NCBI GenBank assembly: GCA_947581615.1
Contig: CANPVD010000055.1
Location: forward strand, 1-40,031
Reading direction: 5' to 3'
Length of the DNA stretch: 40,031 nucleotides
Source of the DNA: Candidatus Humimonas hydrogenitrophica
GTDB taxonomy: Bacteria > Gemmatimonadota > Gemmatimonadetes > Palauibacterales > Palauibacteraceae
Both the position numbers and the translations under genes were made by a program. Of the stretch, positions 16,696 through 24,052 are shown piece after piece (the stretch's first letter is position 1; the number at the start of each line of letters is the position of its first letter). The notes beneath the pieces were generated by a model, which did not search any database, was not told the origin of the DNA, and was given only the letters and a program-made list of their open reading frames with translations.

Positions 16696-17622
16696 ATGCG
16701 CATAGCGTTCCTGGGGCTCGGTCGGATGGGACTCCCGATGGCGAGCAATCTCCTCGCCGCGGGACACGACGTCGTCGTGTACAACCGGACGCGCAGCCGC
16801 GCCGAGCCGCTGGAGTCGGAGGGAGCCCGGGTGGCCGGGTCTCCCGCGGAGGCGGCCGAGGACGTGGAGCTCCTGGTGACCATGCTGGCCGACGACGCGG
16901 CTGTCGAGCACACGGTCCTGGGCGCGTCCGGCGCGCTGGCCACCCTGCCGGAGGGCTCCATCCACCTGTCGATGAGCACGATCAGCACCGCCCTCTCTCG
17001 CCGGCTGGGCCGGGAGCACGCGGCCGCCGGGCAAGCCTACGTGGCCGCCCCCGTCTTCGGCCGACCGGAGGCCGCCGCCTCCGCCGAGCTGTGGGTGCTC
17101 GCCGCGGGAGCGCCGGAAGCGATTGACCGCGCCCGGCCGGTGATGGAGGCCCTGGGCCAGGGCGTGATCGAGCTCGGCGAGGAGCCCGAGACCGCCAACC
17201 TCGTGAAGGTGGCGGGGAACTTCCTCCTCTCGTCGATGCTGGAGGGATTGGCCGAGGCGTTCGCCCTCGTCCGCAAGAACGGTGTCGATCCCGAGCTCTT
17301 CCTGGAGATCGTCAATGGCCGCCTCTTTCGGTCCCCCATCTACGAAGGCTACGGAGGGCTCATCGCTCGCGGCAGCTACGAGCCCGCTGGCTTCGCCCTC
17401 AAGCTGGGCCTCAAGGACACGCGGCTCGTCCTGGCCGCCGCCGACGAATCGGAGGTCCCGATGCCGGCCGCCAGCGTGGTCCGCGACCGGTACCTGACGG
17501 GGATGGCCCGCGGCCTCGGGGAGCTGGACTGGTCCGGCCTCGGCCGGATCGCGGCCGAGGATGCGGGGCTGGACGGCCAGGCCGAAGATCGCCGCGGGCA
17601 CGCGGCGCCGCTCAGGGAGTGA
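16696..17622 (+). CDS. NAD(P)-dependent beta-hydroxyacid dehydrogenase family oxidoreductase
   Basis: This 308-residue enzyme belongs to the family of 3-hydroxyisobutyrate dehydrogenase and glyoxylate/succinic-semialdehyde reductase. The Rossmann loop GLGRMGLPMASNL starts at residue 7 and VYNRTRSRAEPL fits an NADPH-binding Arg after strand two. STISTALSRRLG and APVFGRPEAA are the substrate-loop regions (family form DAPVSGG, here APVFGRP). The catalytic Lys sits in NLVKVAGNF. FGRPEA in place of SGG is typical of the subgroup that includes GLYR-type proteins, so the substrate may not be a simple beta-hydroxyacid. The ATG has GAGGAG eight bases upstream. The last 11 bases overlap the convergent phosphoesterase gene. 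Confidence 0.88.
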   Translation: MRIAFLGLGRMGLPMASNLLAAGHDVVVYNRTRSRAEPLESEGARVAGSPAEAAEDVELLVTMLADDAAVEHTVLGASGALATLPEGSIHLSMSTISTALSRRLGREHAAAGQAYVAAPVFGRPEAAASAELWVLAAGAPEAIDRARPVMEALGQGVIELGEEPETANLVKVAGNFLLSSMLEGLAEAFALVRKNGVDPELFLEIVNGRLFRSPIYEGYGGLIARGSYEPAGFALKLGLKDTRLVLAAADESEVPMPAASVVRDRYLTGMARGLGELDWSGLGRIAAEDAGLDGQAEDRRGHAAPLRE

Positions 17623-18595
17623 AGAACGCGTCCATCGACGGCGCGTCGGCCGCGGCGCCGGGCCAGCGGTCCACCCCGAGGCTCTCGAGCACCAGCCGTA
17701 GCGTGCTCGCGTGCTGGAAGAGGGTGTCGGAGCGGAAACCTCTCCGGGCCCGCGGACTCACCACCACCCACGGCACCCGTCCGCCTCCGTGGGCCGTATC
17801 GCTGCCCGGAGCTTCGTCGAAGGCGATGATCAACATCCCGTCGGCCTGGAACGTCGGGCTCGCCAGGAGAGGCCCGATGTGGTCCCGCAGCCACGCGTCC
17901 GCCACGGCCAGGGAACAGTCGTGGCCATCGTGGCACAGGTTCGGGACGATGTTGGCGAAATCCGGCAGCGTTCCGGCGGCCAGGTCCTGCGCGAACCGGT
18001 TGAACGGGACCAGGTTGGCGCGCTGAACCGAGTCGTGCACGACGTCCGACAGCAGCGCGAGCACATTGTGCTTCCGGGCGTATCCGCCCGTGTCCCCGCC
18101 CACGTAGCCGACGGAAGGAAGGTCTTCGGCGTACGATTTCCACGTCCTGCCCGAGGCCACAAGGCGCCTGGCCACGTTGTCCACGTCCACGACCGTGGCG
18201 TAGCCGTCGTCGTTGGTGACCACCTGTCCGGTGGCCAGCATGAAGTAGTTGCCGATCGAGGGATGGGTGTCGGCGAAGTACCGGGTGGCCAGGCCGAAGG
18301 AATCCGCCAGGCTGTTCAGGTAGGGCATGGCGGAATCGCCGATCACGTCGCCGTAGCCGTGGTTCTCCTCGACCACCAGGATGACGTGATCGAACCGACC
18401 AGCGTTCGGCAGGGGCGCCGGGCCGATCGGCGTCGTCGCCCGACCGCACCCCGTGATCGCCAGGGCCAGCACTCCCGCGACCAGCCCGGGTCCCATCAGC
18501 GAAGGGTCCGTGCGCGACCCCGGGGTCCGGTCGGTCGAAGCCACCGCGACTCGCCGACTCGCCGGAGCGCGCGGCTCAGTCCGGGGTTGCCCCAC
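17612..18595 (-). CDS. Phosphoesterase family lipoprotein (AcpA/phospholipase C-like)
   Basis: This protein belongs to the alkaline-phosphatase superfamily branch that includes acid phosphatase A and non-specific phospholipase C. The start of the mature domain, FDHVILVVEENHGYGDV, contains the metal-binding Glu-Glu-Asn motif. THPSIGNYFMLATG carries the usual nucleophile region, and IIAFDEAPGSDTAHGGG provides the C-terminal Asp and His ligands. A hydrophobic stretch ending LAITGC is a lipobox, so the protein is probably anchored in a membrane. Starts are uncertain: GTG 18595 gives 327 residues, while ATG 18496 begins just before the signal sequence but leaves it without basic residues. It likely hydrolyses phosphomonoesters or phospholipids outside the cytoplasm. 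Confidence 0.8.
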   Translation of the reverse strand: MGQPRTEPRAPASRRVAVASTDRTPGSRTDPSLMGPGLVAGVLALAITGCGRATTPIGPAPLPNAGRFDHVILVVEENHGYGDVIGDSAMPYLNSLADSFGLATRYFADTHPSIGNYFMLATGQVVTNDDGYATVVDVDNVARRLVASGRTWKSYAEDLPSVGYVGGDTGGYARKHNVLALLSDVVHDSVQRANLVPFNRFAQDLAAGTLPDFANIVPNLCHDGHDCSLAVADAWLRDHIGPLLASPTFQADGMLIIAFDEAPGSDTAHGGGRVPWVVVSPRARRGFRSDTLFQHASTLRLVLESLGVDRWPGAAADAPSMDAFFTP

Positions 18596-18673
18596 TGTGC
18601 CCCGTGCCGTGACCGCCTCTCATCCCGCGCATGCTCGCCTCCCCGCGGATCCACGACCCCTCCATGACGACGA

Positions 18674-18707
18674 AAGGCGGCCCACGGGAACCCCCGCGCG
18701 CCGCCTT
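18674..18707 (-). terminator. Possible terminator after the cold-shock gene
   Basis: An 8-bp perfect stem (AAGGCGGC at 18674-18681 with GCCGCCTT at 18700-18707) with additional G-C pairing inside lies about 50 bases after the cold-shock stop. On the minus strand it is followed by TCGTCGTC with only a short run of T. Moderate evidence. Confidence 0.4.
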
Positions 18708-18758
18708 CCGCCTTCCGCCGCTCGCCGCGTCAACCGCGGCGCCCCCCCACGTTTCGCT

Positions 18759-19022
18759 CTACCAGCGGCTCCCGCCGCCGACCCCGCCGCCACTGGCGGC
18801 GCCGCCGGCCGGGGCGTCGAGACGCACCACGTTCTGGGCCTTGGGCCCCTTTGGATCGTCGATGATGTCGAACTCCACGTTCTCGCCCTCGTCCAGGGTC
18901 TTGAATCCCGAGCCCTGAATGGCGCTGTGGTGGACGAAGACGTCCTCACCGTTCTCTCGCTCGATGAAGCCGTACCCCTTCTCGTTGGAGAACCACTTCA
19001 CCTTGCCCTTGGTGCGACTCAT
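18759..19022 (-). CDS. Cold-shock domain protein (CspA family)
   Basis: This 87-residue protein has the full cold-shock domain: [17 protein letters not shown] with RNP1 (KGYGFIE), [11 protein letters not shown] with RNP2, and [21 protein letters not shown] at the end of the fifth strand. It binds single-stranded RNA or DNA and acts as an RNA chaperone. Unlike the usual 67-70-residue protein, it has an extra Gly/Ala-rich tail of about 18 residues ending GGGSRW, which may add flexible RNA binding. The ATG at 19022 has AGAGGATG upstream. Transcription probably begins about 305 bases upstream, giving a long leader like that of cold-inducible csp mRNAs. Confidence 0.95.
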   Translation of the reverse strand: MSRTKGKVKWFSNEKGYGFIERENGEDVFVHHSAIQGSGFKTLDEGENVEFDIIDDPKGPKAQNVVRLDAPAGGAASGGGVGGGSRW

Positions 19023-19327
19023 GCTCTCATCCTCTCTTGTGTCGAATCACTTCGCGACGCCACGTGACGTCGCACGGTACGGCGAGCATCGAGACTCGCC
19101 ACGAGCGCGGCCTGCGGCGTCCAACTCACGCCCGACCTGGAGACTCCGGGAAGAGCCGGTGGGGTGATGGGATGCGATAGCAGGCGGCAAGCCGATCCGT
19201 CCGGTCCGGGAAGAGGTGTTCTTTCGCTCATGGGGTGCGGCGGAAAGGAGACTCCTCGTACGCGCAGGCGCTCGCTGAAAGGGCGCTCCGGGCAGGGTTC
19301 GTGTCGACCGATACTGCCGGCGCTCGG
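19023..19327 (-). promoter_or_regulatory. Long 5' leader of the cold-shock mRNA
   Basis: From the predicted start site near 19327 to the csp ATG there are about 305 bases with no convincing gene in either strand. The first bases form a hairpin (ACTGCCG and CGGCAGT, 19313-19331, five-base loop). Long structured leaders on csp mRNAs act as thermosensors in Escherichia coli; this leader may do the same, which is inference from size and position. Confidence 0.45.
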
Positions 19328-19333
19328 CAGTGA

Positions 19334-19362
19334 AGTATAGGCATAACGGCGTATTCTGTCCA
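19334..19362 (-). promoter_or_regulatory. Housekeeping-type promoter of the cold-shock gene
   Basis: On the minus strand TGGACA (19362-19357) and TATACT (19339-19334) are separated by exactly 17 bases, giving five of six matches to each of the -35 and -10 consensus hexamers. Transcription would begin near 19327. It is the best sigma-70-like promoter that I found in the window and it lies just after the terminator of the preceding operon. Confidence 0.7.
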
Positions 19363-19370
19363 GTCCTTCC

Positions 19371-19406
19371 AAAAAGCGGGGTCGCGCCCCGGCGCGGCAC
19401 GACCCC
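19371..19406 (-). terminator. Rho-independent terminator of the amidohydrolase operon
   Basis: GGGGTCG (19378-19384) pairs with CGACCCC (19400-19406), with further G-C pairing inside the loop. On the minus strand the hairpin is followed by CGCTTTTTGG, so a run of five T residues follows the stem. It begins 20 bases after the amidohydrolase stop and is the clearest intrinsic terminator in the window. Confidence 0.8.
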
Positions 19407-19426
19407 ATACAACCGTAGCGATGTCT

Positions 19427-20845
19427 TCAGCTTCCGGCGTTGTCGTCCCGATAGATCCGGCCCGCCTTCATGACGAAGCGCACCGTCTCGAGCGTCGATA
19501 TGTCCTTCGTGGGGTCTCCCCGCACGGCTATCAGGTCCGCCTGAAGGCCGGGGCGTACCTGCCCGATCGTGTCCTCGAGACCCAGGATGCGCGCATCCAC
19601 CGCGGTCGCCGCCAGCAGAGCCCTCGCGGGTGACATGCCGTCCCGGACCATCCACTCCAGCTCGCGGTAGCTGGTCCCGTGCGTGAACACGCCGACGTCG
19701 CTCCCGCACCCGATCGTGACCCCGGCATCCATGGCCAGGCGGAAGGCTCGGGCCGCCTGCCGGATGGACGCGTCGGGCGGACTGTCCGGCTTCCAGCCCC
19801 GGAAATACTCCGAGTAGGCCGCTTCGGCCGCCAGGGTCGGCAGGTAGGCGATCCCCTTCTCCGCCATCAGCTTGAACACGTCCGCCGTTCCGCCGTACCC
19901 GTGCTCGATCGTGTTCACGCCCGCCTCGGCGGCCCGGCGCATGCCGGCCGCGGTGGTGGCGTGAGCCGAGATCCGGCGTCCGGCCGAATGGGCCTCCGCC
20001 ACCGCGGTACGGAGCTCCTCCTCGTTCAGCGTCGGCACGGCCTTGCCTCCCGGACCCCGTCCGTAGTCCGCGTATACCTTGATCCAGTCGGCGCCGTGAC
20101 CGGCCTGCTCCCGCACCGCGGCCAGCATCTGGTCGGGGCCGCTCACCTCCTGGGCCCCCTTGGGCGGATCGAAATCGTAGGCGAATCCCCGTGGTCCGGG
20201 ACCGTAGCTGCCCGTGGCCACGATGGCCCGGGTGGCCACCAGCAGCCGTGGACCGGGGATGAGGCCCTGATCGATGGCGTCGCGTACCGAGAGGTCCGCG
20301 TAGCCGGCACCCTCGGTGCCCAGGTCCCGCAGCGTGGTAAAGCCCATCATCAGGGTGTTGCGGGCGTGGAGCACCGCCTCGACCACCCTGTAGGGTCGGG
20401 GTTCCTTCAGGACCTGATCGTTCCAGAGCGTCTCGTCGTAGGGGTGGAGGAAGACGTGCGAGTGCGCGTCGATGAGACCGGGGAGGAGCGTCGTGCCGGG
20501 GAGGTCGATGGTCCGCGTGCCGCCGGGAGCCCGCACCTGGCCGGCGGGACCGACCGCGGCGATCGTGTCGCCCTCGACCAGGACGACCCAGCCGTCGTGC
20601 GCCGACTCTCCCGTGGCATCGAACACGCGGTCGGGATGGAGTAGCACGGGTCCGCCGGGCGCCGGCGGCACCACCGGCGCGTAACCCTCCCGCGCCGGAA
20701 GGGTTACGGCCGAGAGCCTCGACCCCCCCTGCTGGGCCACGGCGCCCACGGGCACGCCGACCACGACCGCCACGCACAAAGCGGCTCCCGCCCGGAGCCA
20801 CCGCCCGCGCCCCGCCCGGAACCTCGAGTGTCGCTCCGCGTTCAT
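19427..20845 (-). CDS. Secreted amidohydrolase (imidazolonepropionase-like)
   Basis: This 472-residue metal-dependent hydrolase has an N-terminal signal peptide ([21 protein letters not shown]). Metal ligands are visible in order: DAHSHVF (the HxH pair), the candidate carbamylated Lys in WIKVYADYG, His in ISAHATT, His in IEHGYGG, and Asp in GCGSDVG. The C-terminal beta-sandwich closes with [16 protein letters not shown]. Family members cut cyclic amides or dipeptide/prolidase-type substrates; the exact substrate is unknown. I chose ATG 20845 because GGGAGGA precedes it and it falls after the upstream gene's stop; an in-frame ATG-like start at 20869 would overlap that gene. It is the last gene of the operon beginning at 26601 and is followed by a terminator. 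A peptidase-like role would suit the gamma-glutamyltransferase in the same operon. Confidence 0.88.
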   Translation of the reverse strand: MNAERHSRFRAGRGRWLRAGAALCVAVVVGVPVGAVAQQGGSRLSAVTLPAREGYAPVVPPAPGGPVLLHPDRVFDATGESAHDGWVVLVEGDTIAAVGPAGQVRAPGGTRTIDLPGTTLLPGLIDAHSHVFLHPYDETLWNDQVLKEPRPYRVVEAVLHARNTLMMGFTTLRDLGTEGAGYADLSVRDAIDQGLIPGPRLLVATRAIVATGSYGPGPRGFAYDFDPPKGAQEVSGPDQMLAAVREQAGHGADWIKVYADYGRGPGGKAVPTLNEEELRTAVAEAHSAGRRISAHATTAAGMRRAAEAGVNTIEHGYGGTADVFKLMAEKGIAYLPTLAAEAAYSEYFRGWKPDSPPDASIRQAARAFRLAMDAGVTIGCGSDVGVFTHGTSYRELEWMVRDGMSPARALLAATAVDARILGLEDTIGQVRPGLQADLIAVRGDPTKDISTLETVRFVMKAGRIYRDDNAGS

Positions 20846-20870
20846 CTCGGTCCTCCCTCGGCGTCTCACG

Positions 20871-22955
20871 TCATCCTCCCGGGTGCCCCGACCCCGGGTC
20901 TCCCGGGCTCTCCGCTTCCCCGACGTCCCGTCCGGTCCGGCGATGGTACGCGAACGCCGTCGCCAGCGCGATGAGAGCCAGGAGGAGGAACGAACCCACG
21001 CGATACAGGGCCTGAAGGGCCGTGAGGTCGTAGAACACCACCTTGAGGAGAGCGAGTCCCGAGACGGCGAGCCCCGCGATCCTCACGGGACGGCGGTCGC
21101 GCCAGAACCCCCAGGCAAGCAGTCCCCCGGAGTAGCACAGCCAGAACACGCTGACCGCCAGCGCCCGCGCCAGCGTTCCGCTCGAGGGGGGGAACGCCCG
21201 GAGAACCTCGATGGTCCCGCCGGCCAGTCCCAGCAGCAGGGCCACGGCCCGGACCGCGGACCGGAAGCCGTCCGGGGCCCGGCCCGATCCGCGAAGAAGG
21301 CGTGGCATCCGGGCGAGACCCGGCGGTCGGCCCGTCCCGCTCGCCTCGGAGCCCGCCAGGGGGCCGCCGAGGAACACGAGGCAGGCCAGAATCAGGTAGA
21401 GAGACCACGCCCAGGGTCCGCCCAGCGCCGTGATGGCCGTGTCCCCGATCGGCCGCGCGTACAGGTCCAGGGACAGGAGCCGTAGGGCCGCCACGACCTC
21501 CAGCGCGGGCCCCACCCAGCGCGCCGAGGCGAGCGAGCGCGGCCGGGTCAGCAGGCCCGAGACCAGGCCCAGGAGTGCCAGCGCGCAAGTGGCGACCAAT
21601 CCCGTGAGCTCCCCGGCCGCCGCCCAGGCCGCGATGACCATGCCGACCGCGTGGGCCGCCGTGTTCCTGCGGGCGATTCCCCCGGCCAGGTAGGGCAGCG
21701 CCGGGAGAGCCAGCATCAGGGCCGGGTGTGCGGCCAGGCCCGCCGGGGCCGCCGCCTGCGCGGCGACGGCCCAGCCCAGCCCCCCGGCCACCAGCCACGG
21801 CCAGGCCGGCGCCTCGCCACGCGCCGCCGGCCGGGCCGGGACCGCGCTGCGCCGCGATGGACGCCGGAGGCCCAGGCGCCACGCCGGCAGCGCCATGATC
21901 GGGAACCACACGAACAGGCCCCAGGCGGCGGACGTCCCCTGGACCCGGAGGGCGGCAGCCACCAGGAGTGTCCAGGAGGCCGCGACGACGAACCCCCGCA
22001 GGCCCGGCCAGCCCCGCACCCTGGCCGCCATGGACGCCAGTGCCCCACCGCCGGCGAACGCCAGTCCCAGGAGCCACGGGTGGGCGGCGTCGAGGGCGTA
22101 GGCTCCCAGGAGGAGGTAGGCGCCCAGGGCCGCCACCCCGAACGCCGCCCGCCAGCCTCGCAGCGCCGCCACGGTACCGGTTCCGAACGCCACGAACACG
22201 GCGTAGACGACGAGCAGGTTGGCCGCCCCGGCCGCGTCGGGCAGGAGGAGGGGAGCCAGGTAGGCGCCCGCGCCCGCCAGCGCGGCGAGGACCTGATCGT
22301 CCAGGCGCGCCGCCCGCATGAGCACGACCATGGCCACCAGGCCCAGGAGGAGGATCCCGGACCACGGCGGCACGATCCGGTGCGGGCCGGCGGCCGCCCA
22401 CAGGGCCAGGTACGCCACCGCACCCCCGCCTCCCACCAGCGCGGCGCCGTAGTGCCGCATCCCGCGACCGACCAGCCGCTCGCCCTGCCACCACAGTACC
22501 CCTCCCACCGAGAGCCCGGCCAGGATCCTGAACAGGGGCGAGATCCAGCCACGCTCGAACGCGTACTGCAGCAGGAAGGCGGCCGAGACCACCAGGGCCA
22601 GGAGCCCGATGACGAGCAGACCGCGCTGCCCCAGCCACTGCTCCACGTCGGGACCGGGCCCTGGACGCCCGGCCGGGGCCGGCTCCGCGGGGACCTCGCG
22701 GCCGGGCGGCGCGGCTTCCCCCGCGGGCGAGGACGCGGTCTCCGACCCGGGGGGCGCCTCCGCCGACCGGGGCGGCTCCGCGGGCCCGGGTGACGCCGAC
22801 CGGTCCTCCTCGCCGGCGGCCCGGGACAGGCGCGCCGCCTCCTCGGACGTGAGCCCTCCCAGGCGGATGAGCATGGCCCGGCGGAGCTGGCCGATCTCCT
22901 TCTCGAGGGACGCCATCCGCCGCTCGAGCCGGTCGATGCGGGGGTCGTAGGTCAC
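20871..22955 (-). CDS. DUF2339 multi-spanning membrane protein
   Basis: This protein of about 694 residues starts with a coiled coil ([20 protein letters not shown]), then a Pro/Ala-rich linker (about residues 45-100), then about twenty hydrophobic helices to the C-terminus. [20 protein letters not shown] and [16 protein letters not shown] at the start of the membrane part, and [19 protein letters not shown] near the end, are the signature of DUF2339. The function of the family is unknown. GTG 22955 makes a GTGA overlap with the stop of the HAF-repeat gene and is preferred over GTG 22967. The coupling to a secreted repeat protein upstream and an amidohydrolase downstream suggests an envelope task. 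Confidence 0.85.
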   Translation of the reverse strand: MTYDPRIDRLERRMASLEKEIGQLRRAMLIRLGGLTSEEAARLSRAAGEEDRSASPGPAEPPRSAEAPPGSETASSPAGEAAPPGREVPAEPAPAGRPGPGPDVEQWLGQRGLLVIGLLALVVSAAFLLQYAFERGWISPLFRILAGLSVGGVLWWQGERLVGRGMRHYGAALVGGGGAVAYLALWAAAGPHRIVPPWSGILLLGLVAMVVLMRAARLDDQVLAALAGAGAYLAPLLLPDAAGAANLLVVYAVFVAFGTGTVAALRGWRAAFGVAALGAYLLLGAYALDAAHPWLLGLAFAGGGALASMAARVRGWPGLRGFVVAASWTLLVAAALRVQGTSAAWGLFVWFPIMALPAWRLGLRRPSRRSAVPARPAARGEAPAWPWLVAGGLGWAVAAQAAAPAGLAAHPALMLALPALPYLAGGIARRNTAAHAVGMVIAAWAAAGELTGLVATCALALLGLVSGLLTRPRSLASARWVGPALEVVAALRLLSLDLYARPIGDTAITALGGPWAWSLYLILACLVFLGGPLAGSEASGTGRPPGLARMPRLLRGSGRAPDGFRSAVRAVALLLGLAGGTIEVLRAFPPSSGTLARALAVSVFWLCYSGGLLAWGFWRDRRPVRIAGLAVSGLALLKVVFYDLTALQALYRVGSFLLLALIALATAFAYHRRTGRDVGEAESPGDPGSGHPGG

Positions 22956-24052
22956 CGCAGCGTCCACAGCGCGGCATGGGCCCGCACGCCGCCGGCGGCA
23001 CCCTCCGTCTGGCTCACACCCACGACGAGCCCGCTCTCGTCGAGACCGTAGGCCTGGCTCTGGTCGCCGCCGAGCGTGCCGAGGTCGGTCGGGCGCCCGT
23101 CACGCCAGAGTACGGCGTGGAAGGTCGGAGACCGGCCCGGGGCCCCGCCGGCATCCGCCGTGCCCGCCACCGTTCCGGCGGCGCCGATGGCCCGGGCGTG
23201 GCTGTCCGGTCCGCCCAGCGTGCCGAGGTCCCGCATGCCGCGCCCGGCCTCCCACACGAAGGCGTGCTCCGAACCCGGCTCCAGGCCGGCAGTCCGGACC
23301 GCGCTGCTCCCGGCCACCTGGCCCCGGTCGTTGATGCCGTACGCCCGGCTCTGGCGTCCCCCGAGGGTGCCCAGGTCCCGCATGCCGCCACCCACCTCCC
23401 ACAGGAACGCGTGCTCCGCGCCGCTCACCAGCCGCCCCCGCCGGTCGGGCCTCACGTCGCTCGAGCCCGCCACCTGGCCGCGGTCGTTGATCCCGTACGC
23501 CCGGCTCTCGGTCCCCCCCAGCGTGCCGAGGTCCTGGATGCGGCCCGCCCGCCACAGCACGGCGTGCGCGCCGATGGCATGCAGCCGACCCGGCTCGACA
23601 TCGCTCTCGCCCACGACATCCCCGCGCTCGTTGATCGCATAGGCGCGGCTGTCTCGCCCCCCGAGCGTTCCCAGGTCCCGCATGCGCCCATCCTCCCACA
23701 GGAAGGCGTGCACGGCGACGGGACCCGACCGCGGCAGGGCCGTGGTGCTGGCTCCCACCACCTGGCCCCGGGCGTTGATCGCGTACGCCCAGCTCTGCCG
23801 ACCGCCCAGCGTGCCCAGGTCCCGCATGCCCCGACCCGCCTCCCACAGGAAGGCATGCAGGTCACCCGAGGCCGTGGCGCTGGTGCCCACGACCTCGCCG
23901 CGACCGTTGACGCCGGCGGCCTGGCTGGTGGCGCCGCCGAGCGTCCCCAGGTCCGTGACCGCTGGACCCGGGGGCGCCGTGCCGTGCGGCGGACCCGCCG
24001 CGAGCGCCAGGAGGAGGGCGGCGAGGAAGGGCGGACCGCCCCGTGGGATCAC
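22952..24052 (-). CDS. HAF-repeat secreted protein
   Basis: This 366-residue protein has a signal peptide (FLAALLLALAAG) followed by seven repeats of about 45-55 residues. Each repeat has the core DLGTLGG, then SxAYxIN, xGQVVG or xGQVAG and HAFLWE; this is the extracellular HAF repeat family, which is expected to form a beta-propeller-like or beta-rich solenoid structure. The seven DLGTLGG motifs run from the first (TDLGTLGGATS) to the last (TDLGTLGGDQS). No enzymatic residues are evident; it probably binds ligand or partner outside the cytoplasm. GTG 24052 gives a GTGA overlap with the gamma-glutamyltransferase-family gene. The frame stays open to 24562, inside that gene, but the extension is not protein-like. 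Confidence 0.85.
   Translation of the reverse strand: MIPRGGPPFLAALLLALAAGPPHGTAPPGPAVTDLGTLGGATSQAAGVNGRGEVVGTSATASGDLHAFLWEAGRGMRDLGTLGGRQSWAYAINARGQVVGASTTALPRSGPVAVHAFLWEDGRMRDLGTLGGRDSRAYAINERGDVVGESDVEPGRLHAIGAHAVLWRAGRIQDLGTLGGTESRAYGINDRGQVAGSSDVRPDRRGRLVSGAEHAFLWEVGGGMRDLGTLGGRQSRAYGINDRGQVAGSSAVRTAGLEPGSEHAFVWEAGRGMRDLGTLGGPDSHARAIGAAGTVAGTADAGGAPGRSPTFHAVLWRDGRPTDLGTLGGDQSQAYGLDESGLVVGVSQTEGAAGGVRAHAALWTLR

Noticed and set aside
13563-17126. A 1187-codon open frame on the plus strand, antisense to pilS and neighbours.
   Set aside because: It is Arg/Pro/Ser/Gly-rich without domain features, crosses several well-supported genes on both strands, and arises from high GC content.
22952-24052. 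Regularly spaced near-identical DNA repeats that could suggest a repeat array.
   Set aside because: They are in frame and encode HAF protein repeats; unit length and divergence do not fit CRISPR.
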